From Hydra vulgaris (lineage: Eukaryota > Cnidaria > Hydrozoa > Anthoathecata > Hydridae): 64,000 bases of DNA. A model generated the notes under the pieces. The model saw only the letters and a list, made by a program, of their open reading frames with translations, ran no database searches and had not been told where the DNA came from. Position numbers and translations under genes: made by a program. Of the stretch, positions 35,814-63,702 are shown piece after piece (the first letter of the stretch is position 1; every line of letters begins with the position of its first letter). Location: positions 67,212,501 to 67,276,500 of the forward strand of contig NC_088931.1 of NCBI RefSeq assembly GCF_038396675.1, read 5' to 3'.

Positions 35814-35945
35814 ACACACGCACTCGCACACGCACACTCACTCTCACTCTAAAAGTCACCTTTTTAAAAAAGATGAAGTCACCTTTGAAGTCACCTTTTT
35901 AAAAAAGTCACCTTTTTAAAAAAGTGAAGTCACCTTTTTAAAAAA
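35776..35945. repeat. (CT)n/(CA)n microsatellite followed by GTCACCTTTTTAAAAAA tandem units
   Basis: CTCTCT... then CACACACGCACTC... and then four spaced copies of AGTCACCTTTTTAAAAAAG. Low-complexity DNA upstream of the hairpin cluster. Confidence 0.85.
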
Positions 35946-36013
35946 GATTTAACGTCTGACAGCGGCTATGCAACCGTCAAACGTTAAATTTTGAAAATTA
36001 AAACTTTTCTTAA

Positions 36014-36244
36014 AATATCGGCGACAAAAGTGAGTTGGAATTACTGATCATACCATTGTCAATGGTATGATCATTAATCTCAACTCACTTTTGTTGGCGA
36101 TATATTATATATTTTATTTAGATATAAATTTGTTCCGATATCTTTTGGACAATAGATCAACTTCAGGCATTATTTTTACAAAACTGAGAAATTATCTATT
36201 TCAATGGCATTGATCTATTGTCCAAAAGGTGACGGAACAATTTT
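36014..36244. repeat. Pair of long hairpins
   Basis: First: GACAAAAGTGAGTTGGAATT...ATCATACCATTG pairs with CAATGGTATGAT...CAACTCACTTTTGTTGGC (36014-36106, one-base loop). Second: AAATTTGTTCCGATATCTTT plus TGGACAATAGATCAA (from 36127) pairs with TTGATCTATTGTCCAAAAGG plus GGAACAATTT (ends 36244). Foldback elements without coding capacity. Confidence 0.8.
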
Positions 36245-36445
36245 AGCTTATTTTGTTGAAAACATTTTGATACTTCTTGAAATTTGAATAGGGAATTTAC
36301 ATAGTTCTCACTGTACCTCTAATTTAGAAGTCTAAACATTTAATAAGGATTTTAACGCACTCCTTTCAATTACGTCTAGTTTTTTCATTAATCGTTAATA
36401 AATTTTAGTATAATAATTAATGATAATTTTATTATTCATTAATGA

Positions 36446-36496
36446 ATTAGATGAAAGTATAACTTTAGTAATACTAAAGTTATACTTTCATCTAAT
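36446..36496. repeat. Perfect 25-bp-arm palindrome
   Basis: The left arm 36446-36470 begins ATTAGATGAAAGTATAACTT. The right arm 36472-36496 is its exact reverse complement, with a single A between them. No mismatch was seen, which suggests a young or maintained structure. Confidence 0.9.
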
Positions 36497-36499
36497 ATG

Positions 36500-37736
36500 G
36501 AATCTTATTGTATTTATACAATATTTATACTAATAGAATAATTATTGTATACTTAAAACTTTGTGACAACATTTTTTCTTATTCCAATAATGTTGTTATT
36601 AGACAATTTTTTCTAAGAGTGGATTTGTTTTGTTTTATTATTTATTATTAAAAAGCAATAAAACATAACATATACCCAAATTTCAAAAAATCCTTTATTT
36701 TAAGCAGTGTTTTACACAAAGTTAATTATTGCTAAACTTTTCTTAAAAGTATTCTAAGCATTTTTTATAATTATTTTTGTTTAGTTAATTTTACTAACTT
36801 TGCTTATTTATTTAGTTAGTTTTCTTGCAGACTTGTTATTTAAGTATTTAGTTTTTGAGTAATTTTTAACTTTTTACATAGTACTTGTTTTTAATTGTTT
36901 TACTTTTTTTTTTCCTAATACTTAAAAAAACACAAACAAAAGAATAGTTGAGACATCTTAATTTAAGTCTCAATTTACTGTAATAGTATCAAATTCAAAT
37001 ACAAAAGTTATGTAAGGCTGAAACTAGATTAAAAAACATTTGAGTGTTTGAACAATGTAACATTTAAACAATATGTTGAATTGTTGTTAAATGTTGCATT
37101 AAAACTAGCTTCACATATGGTCTGATGCATGATAGGCAATCCAGAGTATGTTTTTTTCTCCAACAAAACACATGCTCCATGTAAATGCTTGGTGTTAGAT
37201 GCAGTTACCAACTAGCTGATACTGAAGCTTCCAATTTAGAATTGTTGAAGCTGCTGCTTGTGCTGTTAATTATCTAGTTTCCTGTTTAATTTTTGAATTA
37301 ACTAGAAATGTTTATCCTTTTTTAGAACAATCTACTATTTTTGCTTTTGCTCAGACTTTTATTTCGCCGCATCCTTTTGACAAAATTTGTTTTTATTGTA
37401 ATAAAATTAAACTTTCAAAGCATATAATCTTTTTGGCAACAGTTGATTGATATGCTATTTAGAATAACATGTTAAGGACACATGCAGCATTTTTTGTTGT
37501 TTGAGAGCTGACTTTTCAGACATGGAGCAAACTCCAAACAATTATATATTTATACTTATGTCAAATAAGGATGCTTGGCAAGAAAATGCAATAATTGAAG
37601 CCCAGTAACAAAAAAACCCCAAAATTTTGGCCACAACTGCCCCAAATGTAAGAGCAACAAGTTGATAAATTTTTGTTTTACTGTTCTTAAATAATTAGTT
37701 TTTCACTAAATTTTTATTTTAACCAGTATTTTACTA

Positions 37737-37737
<1 letters not shown>
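36500..37737. other. Spacer upstream of EEF1E1, no gene supported
   Basis: AT-rich with TTTAGTTAGTTTT-type repeats. A minus-strand frame at 37029-37211 has mixed composition but no recognised motif and no splice context. No promoter can be named. Confidence 0.4.
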
Positions 37738-37911
<174 letters not shown>

Positions 37912-38028
37912 CCTGTTTATTGATGCTTAAGTATTTGTGGAAATAGTATAATAATAATAATTAATGCAAATAATCTTTCTATTTTCTATAAATTTTTAGA
38001 AAAAGCGTTATTTATATAACTGTGCATT

Positions 38029-40256
38029 ATGACTTCTAAAGTGCTTTATCTTAATGGGTTTGATGAGTTGAACAATTTGATTGGATATCTTCAAATTGAT
38101 CGTAATCATTGTAAAATTGAAAGAAAGAAAAAAAATAACGAGGTAGTTTATTTTGCATCAAAGCTAGATATAAAAACCTTTAACTAAATTCTATGATATA
38201 AAATTTATTATTTTAAATTTCTAAAAATTATTGAAATACTTGTTTGTTTTGCGCTCATCTACGTGGCCGCCAATGCTACAGCTGGCACTTTTCTAAGCAC
38301 TCGCCATAAAGTTTCAAGCGTGTTTTTAAATTGCAACAAATCTTTTTTCTTCATCAAATTTTAATTAAAGAGGTACAAAAAACCAGTATTTTTTTAAAAC
38401 CGCATGCCAGACAAATAGTTACTGTCCGCCCAGCGCTTATTCGTGTGCTGGCGGTAAATTTCAAACAGAGAAGACTGAATTATGTATTATTTTCTTTGAT
38501 TTTTTAAAGTTATATTTTTAAAAGTTAATAAACTCTAAACATTTAGGATGGGCCTGTTATAGTTGATAGCAGTCATGCTTTATTAGGACTTATCACAGTG
38601 GCAAAGTCATTGGCACGTCAATCTAAGCAGTGCTTACTAGGTGAAGATGAACTAACACAAGCTGAAGTTAACCAATGGTTATATTTTTGTCAATATAATT
38701 TAGCATCTGCGGATAGCTTTCAAGTGAAAAATGCATTAAAAGTAAGCTGCTTTTATATTTCTTATTGAGTTTTTAATTTAAGTTTATTATGTTTTAAATT
38801 GTTTCTCTGTACAAATTTTTTCTATTATATATAATTTGGTAATAAAATAAAACTTTGGTAGTACTGTAAAGTTAGCAAATTTGAAATTTGATAAATTTTA
38901 TTGCATTAAATTTTTTACCTTTTGTTTTACTTTTTATGTTCTGAATTTTTTTCCTCAAAACATCTTTTACTCATAATTGTTAAGAGTTATTGAATTTTTT
39001 TTAGGATTTAAACAAACATCTCGAAAGTTGTGCTTATGTAGCTGGCTATAATTTAACTTTAGCAGACATTTTCTTGTACATTTATATCCATAAAGAATAT
39101 GTAAGCCATATGTTTTTAATTTTTTGTAAGTTTTATATCAACTTTAGATTAGCAATTGAAAATTCCCTGTTTTTTTCCAGAAAATCTATATAATAAAATA
39201 TGCAAACAATTAAATACACTATTATATTTTTTTGCTTTATGTTTTAAACTATTTTTCTAATTTAGAGTGACTTTCATTCTATTCAATAATTCTTTCAATT
39301 ATTCTTTTGAGCATTTTTTCAAGCATTTTTAAGATTCTTTGCTAAATCTTATAAATCTAGTTCTTTGCTAAGTCACATACATCTCAGTTCTTTTAAATTG
39401 TAATCTGTCATCAGCTGTTAATAATATTGATTTTTTTACAAATATGTTCAAAACCTAAGACAATGGGTTTTAATGTAACAGTGGAACCATCTTTGCATAA
39501 TAATAATTTTGAACAATGTGTACATTGTGTTTGAAAATTTTAATTGAAAAAAATGTTTAAAAATTTAACTAAAAAACAAACAAAAATAATAACAATCACT
39601 CATTTTCAAAGTAAAACATAAATAAAAATAAAACATACATAAATAGTATATCAAAAGAAAAAAATAATTATGCACTATTTAGTGGTATAATTTATAGCTA
39701 ACCAAAACCAATATTTTTAGCACTAAAAGTCATAGTTTTGAAGATTACTTAAAGGGTTACATGTATACTTTTTTTGGAAAATGCTGTAAATAATAATTAA
39801 TAAATTCAAACTATAAAAGTTAAAAAATATGTATGTCAAGGGGGAAAATATATGTACATTATTAACACAAATTGTGTTGAATTAAGTTAAATTGATTTAA
39901 ATTATATTTGTTATTTGTGTTTAGAAAAGCATATCTTTTGCTGAAAAAGAAAATTTTATGAATGTATCACGCTGGTTTAATCAGGTAAAGCATATTGTTT
40001 TTATTTGAAGTATTTTGCATTATCTAAAAAGCAATGTGTCTTGGGGCTAAAGTGCCAGGGAATTTAAGGGAATTTAAAAATTTCAATTCCATAAAAAAGT
40101 TTTTACAATATAAAAAAAGGCTTAAATTTCTCCTGTATTTAAAGAATCGCAAATATTGATAATTACTTAAAATGTTTGTTAATATAGGTTCAGCACATTC
40201 CTCATTTACAGCAGAAGCTGCAGAATGTTTTGTTCCATCGTACCAAGCTTTATTAA
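38029..40256 (+). CDS. EEF1E1: EEF1E1 / AIMP3 (p18), multisynthetase-complex auxiliary protein
   Basis: GST-fold scaffold protein of the aminoacyl-tRNA synthetase complex; in vertebrates it also links translation to DNA-damage signalling. Exons 38029-38142, 38547-38741, 39005-39100, 39925-39984 and 40188-40256, all phase 0 with AG/GT borders, give 177 aa against about 174 in human. Diagnostic blocks: GPVIVDSSHALLGLITVAKSL, EVNQWLYFCQYNL, AYVAGYNLTLADIFLYIYIH (GST-C core with the N-capping TLAD motif), EKENFMNVSRWFNQ and VQHIPHLQQKL ending FHRTKLY. The start codon is 29 nt after an acceptor-like TTTTTAG (AG at 37998-37999). Intron 1 holds some GC-richer DNA near 38260-38460 that may be a MITE. 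The gene appears intact. Confidence 0.92.
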
Positions 40257-40370
40257 CAATGTTGTTGCTCGTGTAAATTGTATGTAACAAGTTTGTGAAA
40301 AATATGAGTTAAAAAGATTGATTAACCAAAGTTAGTTTCTTTCTTTTGGATTTTAATGTAAGTTGCTTAT

Positions 40371-40441
40371 GAAGGGAGTATAACAAGGGTGATGAGGGAG
40401 TATAATAAGGGTGATGAAGGGAGTATAATAAGAGTGATGAT
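40371..40441. repeat. 23-bp tandem repeat, three copies
   Basis: Units GAAGGGAGTATAACAAGGGT-GAT, with small changes, head to tail, just after EEF1E1. Confidence 0.85.
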
Positions 40442-40532
40442 TATTAGAATCAGAGATTTTTAGTGAAGCTAGTGTGGGTGCCAATAAAAACAGGAGGTTT
40501 TGGTGGAGTCAGAGCTATTAAAAAAATGACTG

Positions 40533-40580
40533 GAAAATAAATCGGTATGAATCTAACCATATTCATACCGATTTATTTTC
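40533..40580. repeat. Perfect 20-bp-arm hairpin
   Basis: GAAAATAAATCGGTATGAAT (40533-40552), loop CTAACCAT, then the exact complement (40561-40580). It includes an AATAAA and lies about 280 bp after the EEF1E1 stop, so it could fall in the 3' UTR. Confidence 0.9.
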
Positions 40581-41535
40581 ACAAATAAATTTGTAGTTTT
40601 TTTTATCAGTTTAGTAACCATTTTTTGACATCCTGTGAAATTCGCAATCAACTATATCTGTAAAGAACAAAAAATTTTACCATTTAAGTTTTTTATGATA
40701 AAATGCAAACTTCAAAACACAAAAAGTATTTTCTGATGAAATTTGAGCTCTATTGCTAAATTCTAGTTTAATTTATGAATGCAAAGTACTCTTAAAAATA
40801 ATGTTCTATTTATACCCACTAGACATGGGGTTTTAGGGTTTGAAAATTATATTTATTATGCATACTTTCTAAATATAACATAACAAAATTTATTTTATGT
40901 AATATACACAAAATTTAATATATGCATGTGTTAATATTAGTATTAATAATTTATTAAGAATATTAATAACTTATTCTGAGGTTTCAACAGCTTTTAAATA
41001 ATTTCTTTACAATTAATTTTATCAAACACAAATCAAAATTTTTGGGTCAAACGACTGTGTTGTAACTGAAATAAATTATAGTAAATGTTAATATATACAA
41101 AAATTACGTATAAATATTTATCTTATTTGTTTTGCGTTTTTGTGTTTCTGTGTATATAATGATTTAATATTATTATATAAAAGTAAAATAAAATAAAAAA
41201 GTATTTTAATATTGGAGTAAGTTTTTCCAAAAGCTTTTATTGCATGTTAACTTATTTATTGTAAGTATGTTAAATATTTCAACATTACAAATGTGAGATT
41301 TTTTTTATTTATTTAATTTGGAATAGAGATTTTTTTTAGCAAAACGGCAATGATGAATATATTTATCATCAAAGCTTTTTTTATCGATCCTTTTTTTTAT
41401 CGATTATTTATTTGTTTATGTTTATATTGAAAATATAAAATATTATCTAATAAATTCAAAAAAAAAAGTTTTTCCAGAATATTAAATGCCTTTATTTTTT
41501 AGTAAATGAAGTAGCAATTTATTTAATACTTCAAA

Positions 41536-42424
41536 ATGGATGCAGGGGAGAGTTCTATATGTTTCCTTCCATATGAGCTACCAACTTTTGATAACTGGAG
41601 TCCTATTGCTACATTTTATCATCCATTAATGGCAGGTAGTATTGATGGTACTGATACAGTACCACATGATAAGGCTGTCATTCGAGCATCTAAGTCAGTT
41701 TACAAGCCGAATAAAAAAGTAAGGTTTTGTCATAGGAAAGGATGTGTTTAGATTTTTTTACGGTCGGTGTATTTAAATTAATTTAGGGAGAGTTTGTTTA
41801 GGTTTTTATATTTATTTTATTTTATTATTTTTTATTTTGTTATTTATTATTAAATGCTTACTTTGTGAATATCTATTTTACTTGGTAATTTATTACTCAA
41901 AAGTTTAATGGTGGTTTATTATACATTTATATCTTTGATTTTGTTTTAAGGTTACTGGTGATCCACGTAAAACGATCATGGTACGTCATTTGTCATTGAC
42001 TACGAATGAATCCACTATTAAGCAAATTTTTCAGAGGTTTGGAGAAATTAAAAAATGTCGCTTAGTTAGAGATATTATTACTGGTAATAGCCGTCGTTAC
42101 GCTTTTATTGAGTATAACCATGAACGAGATGCAAGGCATGCTTCTCGTGAAACAAAAGATTTAATAATAGACGAATGTAAAGTAACTATTGATTTTGAAT
42201 GTAGTCGTACTTTACCTGGTTGGATACCCAGAAGATTTGGTGGAGGGTTTGGAGGCAAAAAAGAATCTGGACAACTTCGTTTTGGTGGTATGGAGCGACC
42301 ATTTCGGAGACCGATACCTTTAAACTCAAAACGTGTAAATGACTGTCGTGGTATAAAGAGAGATGTTCCTGCAGAGACAGGTTCTAAAAGGGAAGAAAAT
42401 ATATCCAAAAAGTATCGTGTATGA
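41536..42424 (+). CDS. SNRNP35: SNRNP35, U11/U12 small nuclear ribonucleoprotein 35 kDa
   Basis: Minor-spliceosome protein associated with the U11 snRNP. Exon 1 (41536-41718) carries NWSPIATFYHPLMAGSIDGTD and the PHDKAVIRA block; exon 2 (41951-42424) begins VTGDPRKT and contains the RRM with RNP2 IMVRHLSL and RNP1 RRYAFIEY, then LPGWIPRRFGGGFGGKKESG and QLRFGGMERPFRRPI. These match human SNRNP35 in order. Total 218 aa against 246 in human; the long Arg/Glu-rich tail is missing and replaced by about 35 basic residues. The donor GTAAGG and acceptor TTTTAAG look U2-type. A minimal upstream ATG-AAG-TAG at about 41506 and an acceptor-like TTTTTTAG (41501-41502) precede the start. Confidence 0.93.
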
Positions 42425-42643
42425 TATTAAATTGCCTGAGATTAGTGCATGGTATCATTAAAAATAATATTATATTTTTTTAAAGATCTATTTTAATTTC
42501 TAACTGTAGTAACATTCTGTAATATAAACTCAAAAGTTAATGAAATCTATGAACCATAAACATAATTTTTAAACACCATATTTTGTCACTTTTTTGTTTG
42601 CTAATCAAATGGAATGAAAAAAAAATTCTTATTATTTAAAAAA

Positions 42644-42833
42644 TTCTATCAATACTGTTTCGTTCTATCAATACTGTTTCGTTCTATCAATACTGTTTCG
42701 TTCTATCATTACTGTTTCGTTCTATCAATACTCTTTCGTTCTATCAATACTGTTTCGTTCTATCAATACTGTTTCGTTCTATCAATACTCTTTCGTTCTA
42801 TCAATACTCTTTCGTTCTATCAATACTGTTTTG
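42644..42833 (+). repeat. 19-bp minisatellite, ten units
   Basis: Unit TTCTATCAATACTGTTTCG, ten head-to-tail copies with single-base variants (TGTTTC or TCTTTC; one CATTACTG). It starts 220 bp after the SNRNP35 stop. The ORF through it is repeat-encoded and not a gene. Confidence 0.95.
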
Positions 42834-43854
42834 TTCAACAGTATCGTCTCATTCATTTACGACTAATACATAATTAAAAAGACCTAACTTTCAGTTTGAT
42901 CATGACGTTATCTATTTTCCATAATTAGTCTAATTTATCTTCAGTTTTTCTTTTTCTATATTGCAATTAAAATTATACTTAACTTAAATATGATTTTATA
43001 ATAAAAAATATATCACCAATTTTCGCCTAAATTTTTTGGTGAAGTAGTTCAGTTTTTTTGTTATGACGTTTTTATGATCTAACAATTTTTTTGATGTAAA
43101 ATTTGACTAGGAGAACTTGTTTTTTAGCGTAACTTGACATGATTTTTCATTTGTTCAAATCTTTAAGAATATTTATTTTACAACAACAGCTTACAACTTA
43201 CAAATTCGATTATCTTTAAAGAAATTCATTAAAAAAAAGTTCTTATTCGTTTTATCAAATCAAAAACTAATGTAAGTACTATCATCCCCCAAAATTTAGA
43301 TGGTTTCAGATATTTTAATAACAACATTTATGCTAATAAGTAAAAGATATGTTTAGCAGTTTGACAACTTTTTAAAATAATATATAATGTTGATAAAGAC
43401 ACCTTTTGTACAAACACATAAAAAAATTTCTTTTAGATGGTCACTCTTTAATTGCGAGACAATGTCAATGTGTCTTTCTAATAAGAAAAAAATCAAACAG
43501 TCAACGAATTCTTAGTTGACAAATTCGTAAACATCAGAACTTTCACTTAAATATAAAAGTAGCAAATAGAATACTTCTTAAAACTGAAATTCTAAAAATT
43601 GATATTTGAAACCGTTCAAAAAGTGTAAAACATGATTTGGACAATTAACAGTCACACCCTAGTGGAAATATTTCTTACGAAAAAAAAAAGTACACCAGAA
43701 ACGGATTACATTTTCGATATCACCGTACTTTGTTCATTGTGGCCTAGATTTTGAAAATATTCTGTCGACGTCTTTCAAAAAAAAGGGGGTTAAACGGGCA
43801 GGTTATGAATTTCTGGTGTTCAAGATAACTTCCAGAGATGGTGCAAACTTCAAA

Positions 43855-46800
43855 TTTTGTATTATTGATACTGGTCTCAAATAAGAATGTTTTACAAAAA
43901 GTTCCAATGATAGGAGCCTGGGAATAATATTCACCTGAGAAATCAGGACCCACTGTCTCAAATGTGGAAACAAAATAAAATTTTTTTTTTTTTTGCAGTA
44001 TCTTAAAATAGATCAAAATCATCGGGAAAATTAGTTTATCTTTAAAAATTTTCTTATTGTTTACAAATGGTGACAAAGGAAAGTTTAAAACCCCCTCTAT
44101 TTGAGGGGGTTGTCAACTTTACAAGGACATAACTTTAGAACGCTGAATTTTATAGATGAATTTTAGTCGAATTCATAATGGTAGCGTCCTTTTTTCTAAG
44201 TGCTATTATTTCCCCCTTTCTTAACACATACTTGGACCTTTGGGGCCCAAACTTTATGGAAAATTTTAAACAATACGTTAATTACGATAAAAAAGTGTTT
44301 CCATTACAAGTTAAATGTATAAACAATATTCGTCTGTTTTGTATACTTCCTTGCGGTATATTGCAAAAAAAATTTATTAATAGATTCTATGAACTTTTTT
44401 TATTTGCTGCAATAGTTAATAAAAAAATTTTAAGTATAAAAAATTGATAAGTATTGCTCATATCGTTTTAAAATGCTAAACTCTAAAAAATATTATAGAG
44501 CTTTAGTCAGTCTAATTTGTTTATTTAAAAGGATCAGGAATGACAAAAGTTAAAGAAGGAAGTTTGACATTGAACAGAATACATAACTTCTTTTTAAAAT
44601 CATTTGATTTGAACAATGAAAACTAATGGTATTTGTACTAAATGTAGAAAAGCATTAGAAAGACTTGAAAAAGGAGATAAAAACTTTATTCTGAGTAAAC
44701 CGTATAAATTCTCAAAAGTCAAAGTAAGTACTTACCAGAAACCAATCATTCTGTGTTTGTGACATTAGTGAAACTGCTCGAACTACAAATACTTCAAAAA
44801 CAACATCTGGAAATAGAGGAGAATCAAGTTAGGAAGAGTAAAGACATCATCGCTTGAAAAAATAAAAATATGTAAAAGTTGAAGGGTTGTCATTGGAAGA
44901 GGATTACCCCACCCTTGCACTCTCACAACGAGAAGAAAAAAATTAACAGAAGAACTTAATAAAGGTAGGGCGAACCTTTCATTTTTAATTTAAAATTTTA
45001 AACTTGAAATGAAGAAATTTATATAAAATATTTGAAATATAAAAACTGAAAACATGGAAGTAAATTTCTTTTGAAATTAATGCTCCAAAGTATCGAAATG
45101 AAAAGTTGAGGAGGAGGGTGATAAAATCAAGGTTGCAGCTAAAGGTAAATCTATTGTCGTTGAACAAACAAAAGCTCTTCGAAAGCGCTTTTTCCAGTTG
45201 AAAAAATCCTCATTTTGGAAATAAACAAATTTAAAAACACTTGTAGACTTAGTAATACACAGGGAGTCAAAGTTCTTTGTATATTTTTGTAAAAACATTA
45301 AAGGACTTGTATAGGCAGTAATAAAGGAAAGAAATTGTCAAAAGATTACATTTTAAAGGTGGGCATTGATGTACGAGGCGGGATTTTAAAAGTTTATTTA
45401 ATTATTTTAGAAAAAGTGACCGAATGTAATAGGTATGAAAAATACAAAAATGGTGGCGTGAGCAAATTGTTTATTATTTGCTTAAAACAGAAAACGTGGC
45501 TGAATCTCATTCAAATCTTGATAAAATTATCACTATTTTAAAGCTAAATAATTTAAAATACTTTTTGTGCATTTGATATGAAATTGGCCAATATTTTTTG
45601 GAACGGGCAGCATCAACATATCCTTGCCTTTGGTGTATCAGCAAGGAAAAAATGCAAGATTTTAAAAATTATGGTGAGCTCAGAACTCTAGTAAGTATCG
45701 GTTCATAAGCTAAAGCTTACAAAGCCTTCTGTAAAAATTTTAAAAAAATTCAAGCTTACAGCTGCATCTTATATTGATTGCGTTAACCTTCCACTGGTTG
45801 ATCTGCCTGATGACATAAAAGTTATTGAAATTTTTGCTTCAATGGAACTTCATTTACTCTGTCGAAATGCAAACAGATTTTACGATAATCTTGAAAAACA
45901 TTTGTATGTCTTGTTCTATGGATACTACCTTATCGGCAAACCAGTGGAACCAAATTTTAGGTTTTCAAATGCGTAAGCTACACAATGATCAATTTAAAGG
46001 TGGAGTGTTCAAAACTGCTAAATAATATTCATGTGTTAAAAGAATTAATAAAATCTTCCAATCTAGAAAGAGATTAACGTATTATTTCTATAATTAATTC
46101 ATTTAAATGTTTAAAATCTGTTGAAGTTGTATGTCTTGGTTTAGTTTGTTACCTGAATATGAGTCAACCATTAACGAATACAAAGATGCTTATGCTAAAC
46201 TCGGTCTACGAGTGTCACTGAAAGTGCATGGTCTTATCAAGCATACATGTTAACTTCTTTCACTTATGTAAAATTCTAATCCAAATAAAGGATTATGTTT
46301 TTGGTCTGAACAGGCCTCTGAATCTGTTCATTATGATTTAAAAACAGTTTAGGGAGAGTGGATACAAAGTTTCTAATAGCCTTAAAGACTATCCACAAAG
46401 CCTGCTTAAAGCCACTGCTACGTACAACTACCGACATACCTTCTTTAACAGTTTTACTTTATAATTAAATATCTTATAATATATATGCGAATCTTTTATA
46501 AACTTTTAATGATTGTAAATGGAAATAAATATAAACGTAAGCATTAATTTGTGTCGTTTAAACCACTCTCTAATTAAAAAACAATTGAATATATACTAAA
46601 TAATCAATTTCAAGATTTTTTATTCTTTAAAATAAGTAACCTCCAGATATGCATTTTCACATTAACACAAATAATATGTTAAAAAAAAATCATGGTGATC
46701 AGAGTTTAGAAACAATATTATCCTCAAATTAGGACCCTTAAGTCCAAATATTTTTTAGGGAAGGAAGCAATGATAGCACTTAAAAAAAAACTCTACCATT

Positions 46801-47185
46801 ATGAACTCGACTGTTCATAATGGTAGAGTTTTTTAGTCTCGAAAATTCATCTGTAAAATTCGCATTTAGTAAAAAACTATTTTAACGTTCTAAAGTTGTG
46901 ACCTCGTAAAGTTGACAACTCCCTCAAATAAAGGGGGTTTCAAACTTTCCTTTGTCGCCATTTATGAACGATAAGAAAATTTTTAAAGATAAATTAATTT
47001 TCCCGATGATTTTTGATCTGTTTTAAGATACTACAAAAAAAAAAAAAAAAAAAAATTTATTTTCTTTTTTCCACATTTGAGACAGTGGGTCCTGATTTCT
47101 CAGGTAAATATTGTTCCCAAGCTCCTATCATTGTAACTTTTTGTAAAACATTCTTATTTGAGTGCAGTACGCAAAAATACTGAAA
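43855..47185 (+). mobile_element. DNA transposon with long (400-500 bp) terminal inverted repeats, decayed
   Basis: The left arm (about 43855-44275) and right arm (about 46690-47185) are inverted copies. Shared blocks include CTCAAATAAGAATGTTTTAC, CAGGACCCACTGTCTCAAAT, CATCGGGAAAATTA, GGGGGTTG(T)CAACTTTAC, CATAATGGTAG and TTGGACCTT..GGGTCC. The right arm also has a small hairpin (46793-46830). The central part carries a degenerate protein. Near 44625-44780 is a zinc-finger-like start (ICTKCRKALERLEKG). Near 46180-46245 is EYKDAYAKLGLRVSLKVH. Near 46295-46440 is FWSEQASESVHYDLKTVW followed by LLKATATYNYRH. I recognise the SEQASESxHxDF..W type as a family recurring in invertebrate genomes, without a secure superfamily name. 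Exact outer ends and target duplication were not determined. Confidence 0.65.
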
Positions 47186-47189
47186 GTAT

Positions 47190-48003
47190 TTTCGCGTTAC
47201 ATTAAATTTGCTGTGGATTTGATTAAAACATATACGAATAGTTGTTTTCAAAAAGTTTGAAACAAAACAATATTGATTTCAATCGTTGTTTTATTACTGT
47301 TAACGTTTCAAGCGTTATCTGTTAACACTTGTTACAACACTGTTAACAAGTCAAAACAAAGGCCAAATCAATGAATTATAAACTAGTGAAAATAGACCAA
47401 TAAAGTTAAAATTTCATCTGCAGGTAAAGTGATTGCTTCTGTTTCACGATTTTGATGAAAGAAAAATTTAGTTAAACAATTATTTTTATTGCTGTAAAAA
47501 CCATTTATTATTTTTTTTACTTTTAGATCAGCCGGATAAAACAGAGCTAACCAAGGTTGGCATATGAAATATTTTCATTAAAACCATGTGCGCGCGCAGA
47601 CAACGCGCGCGCACACACACGGTTCTAAGACACCAGTTCAGGATTGCACATAGAGACACCAATGCTACTGAAATAGTTGGATTAAAAATAAAATTCGTTG
47701 CAACAACTTCTTTTATAAGTGAAAAAAAAATATTTACAAATTTATGAAAATATATAAAACCTCTATCGAACAGACAAAATAAAATAAATTAATTAAAAAA
47801 AAAAGAAGCTGAGTAAAGCTTTTTTTTTTAAAAGTAAAGCTGATAAATTTTTTACATGGTTATGACAAAAAGTTAAAATTCAATGCATATTAGGGAAAAA
47901 AAAAATTAATGTGTAAGATTTTTATTATTAAATTAAAATTTTTTTTTATTAAATTAAAAGCATTAAAAACTGGCGCTGATATATTACAAGATACTGAAAT
48001 CAA
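47190..48003. other. Spacer between long-TIR element and TPCN2 3' end
   Basis: No gene. It contains an alternating purine-pyrimidine stretch GTGCGCGCGCAGACAACGCG then CGCGCGCACACACAC (about 47588-47622) and AT-rich DNA. Confidence 0.5.
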
Positions 48004-48009
48004 TTTATT
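48004..48009 (-). terminator. Polyadenylation signal of TPCN2
   Basis: AATAAA on the minus strand 17 nt past the stop codon (48026-48028), implying a very short 3' UTR if used. Confidence 0.5.
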
Positions 48010-48025
48010 GCATAAATAAAGTTCA

Positions 48026-63702
<15,677 letters not shown>

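Noticed and set aside
40024..40290. Minus-strand ORF over the last EEF1E1 exon
   Set aside because: Shadow frame of the EEF1E1 exon at 40188-40256 and its intron.
42097..42408. Minus-strand ORF within SNRNP35
   Set aside because: Antisense shadow of the conserved RRM exon.
42644..42833. CRISPR-like direct repeats
   Set aside because: The repeats are head to tail without unique spacers, and this is a eukaryotic genome; it is a minisatellite.
42614..42877. 87-codon ORF over the minisatellite
   Set aside because: The frame stays open only because a 19-bp unit cycles through frames without stops.
47588..47622. Functional Z-DNA or origin element
   Set aside because: Alternating GCGCGC/CACACA is noted, but nothing around it supports a role.
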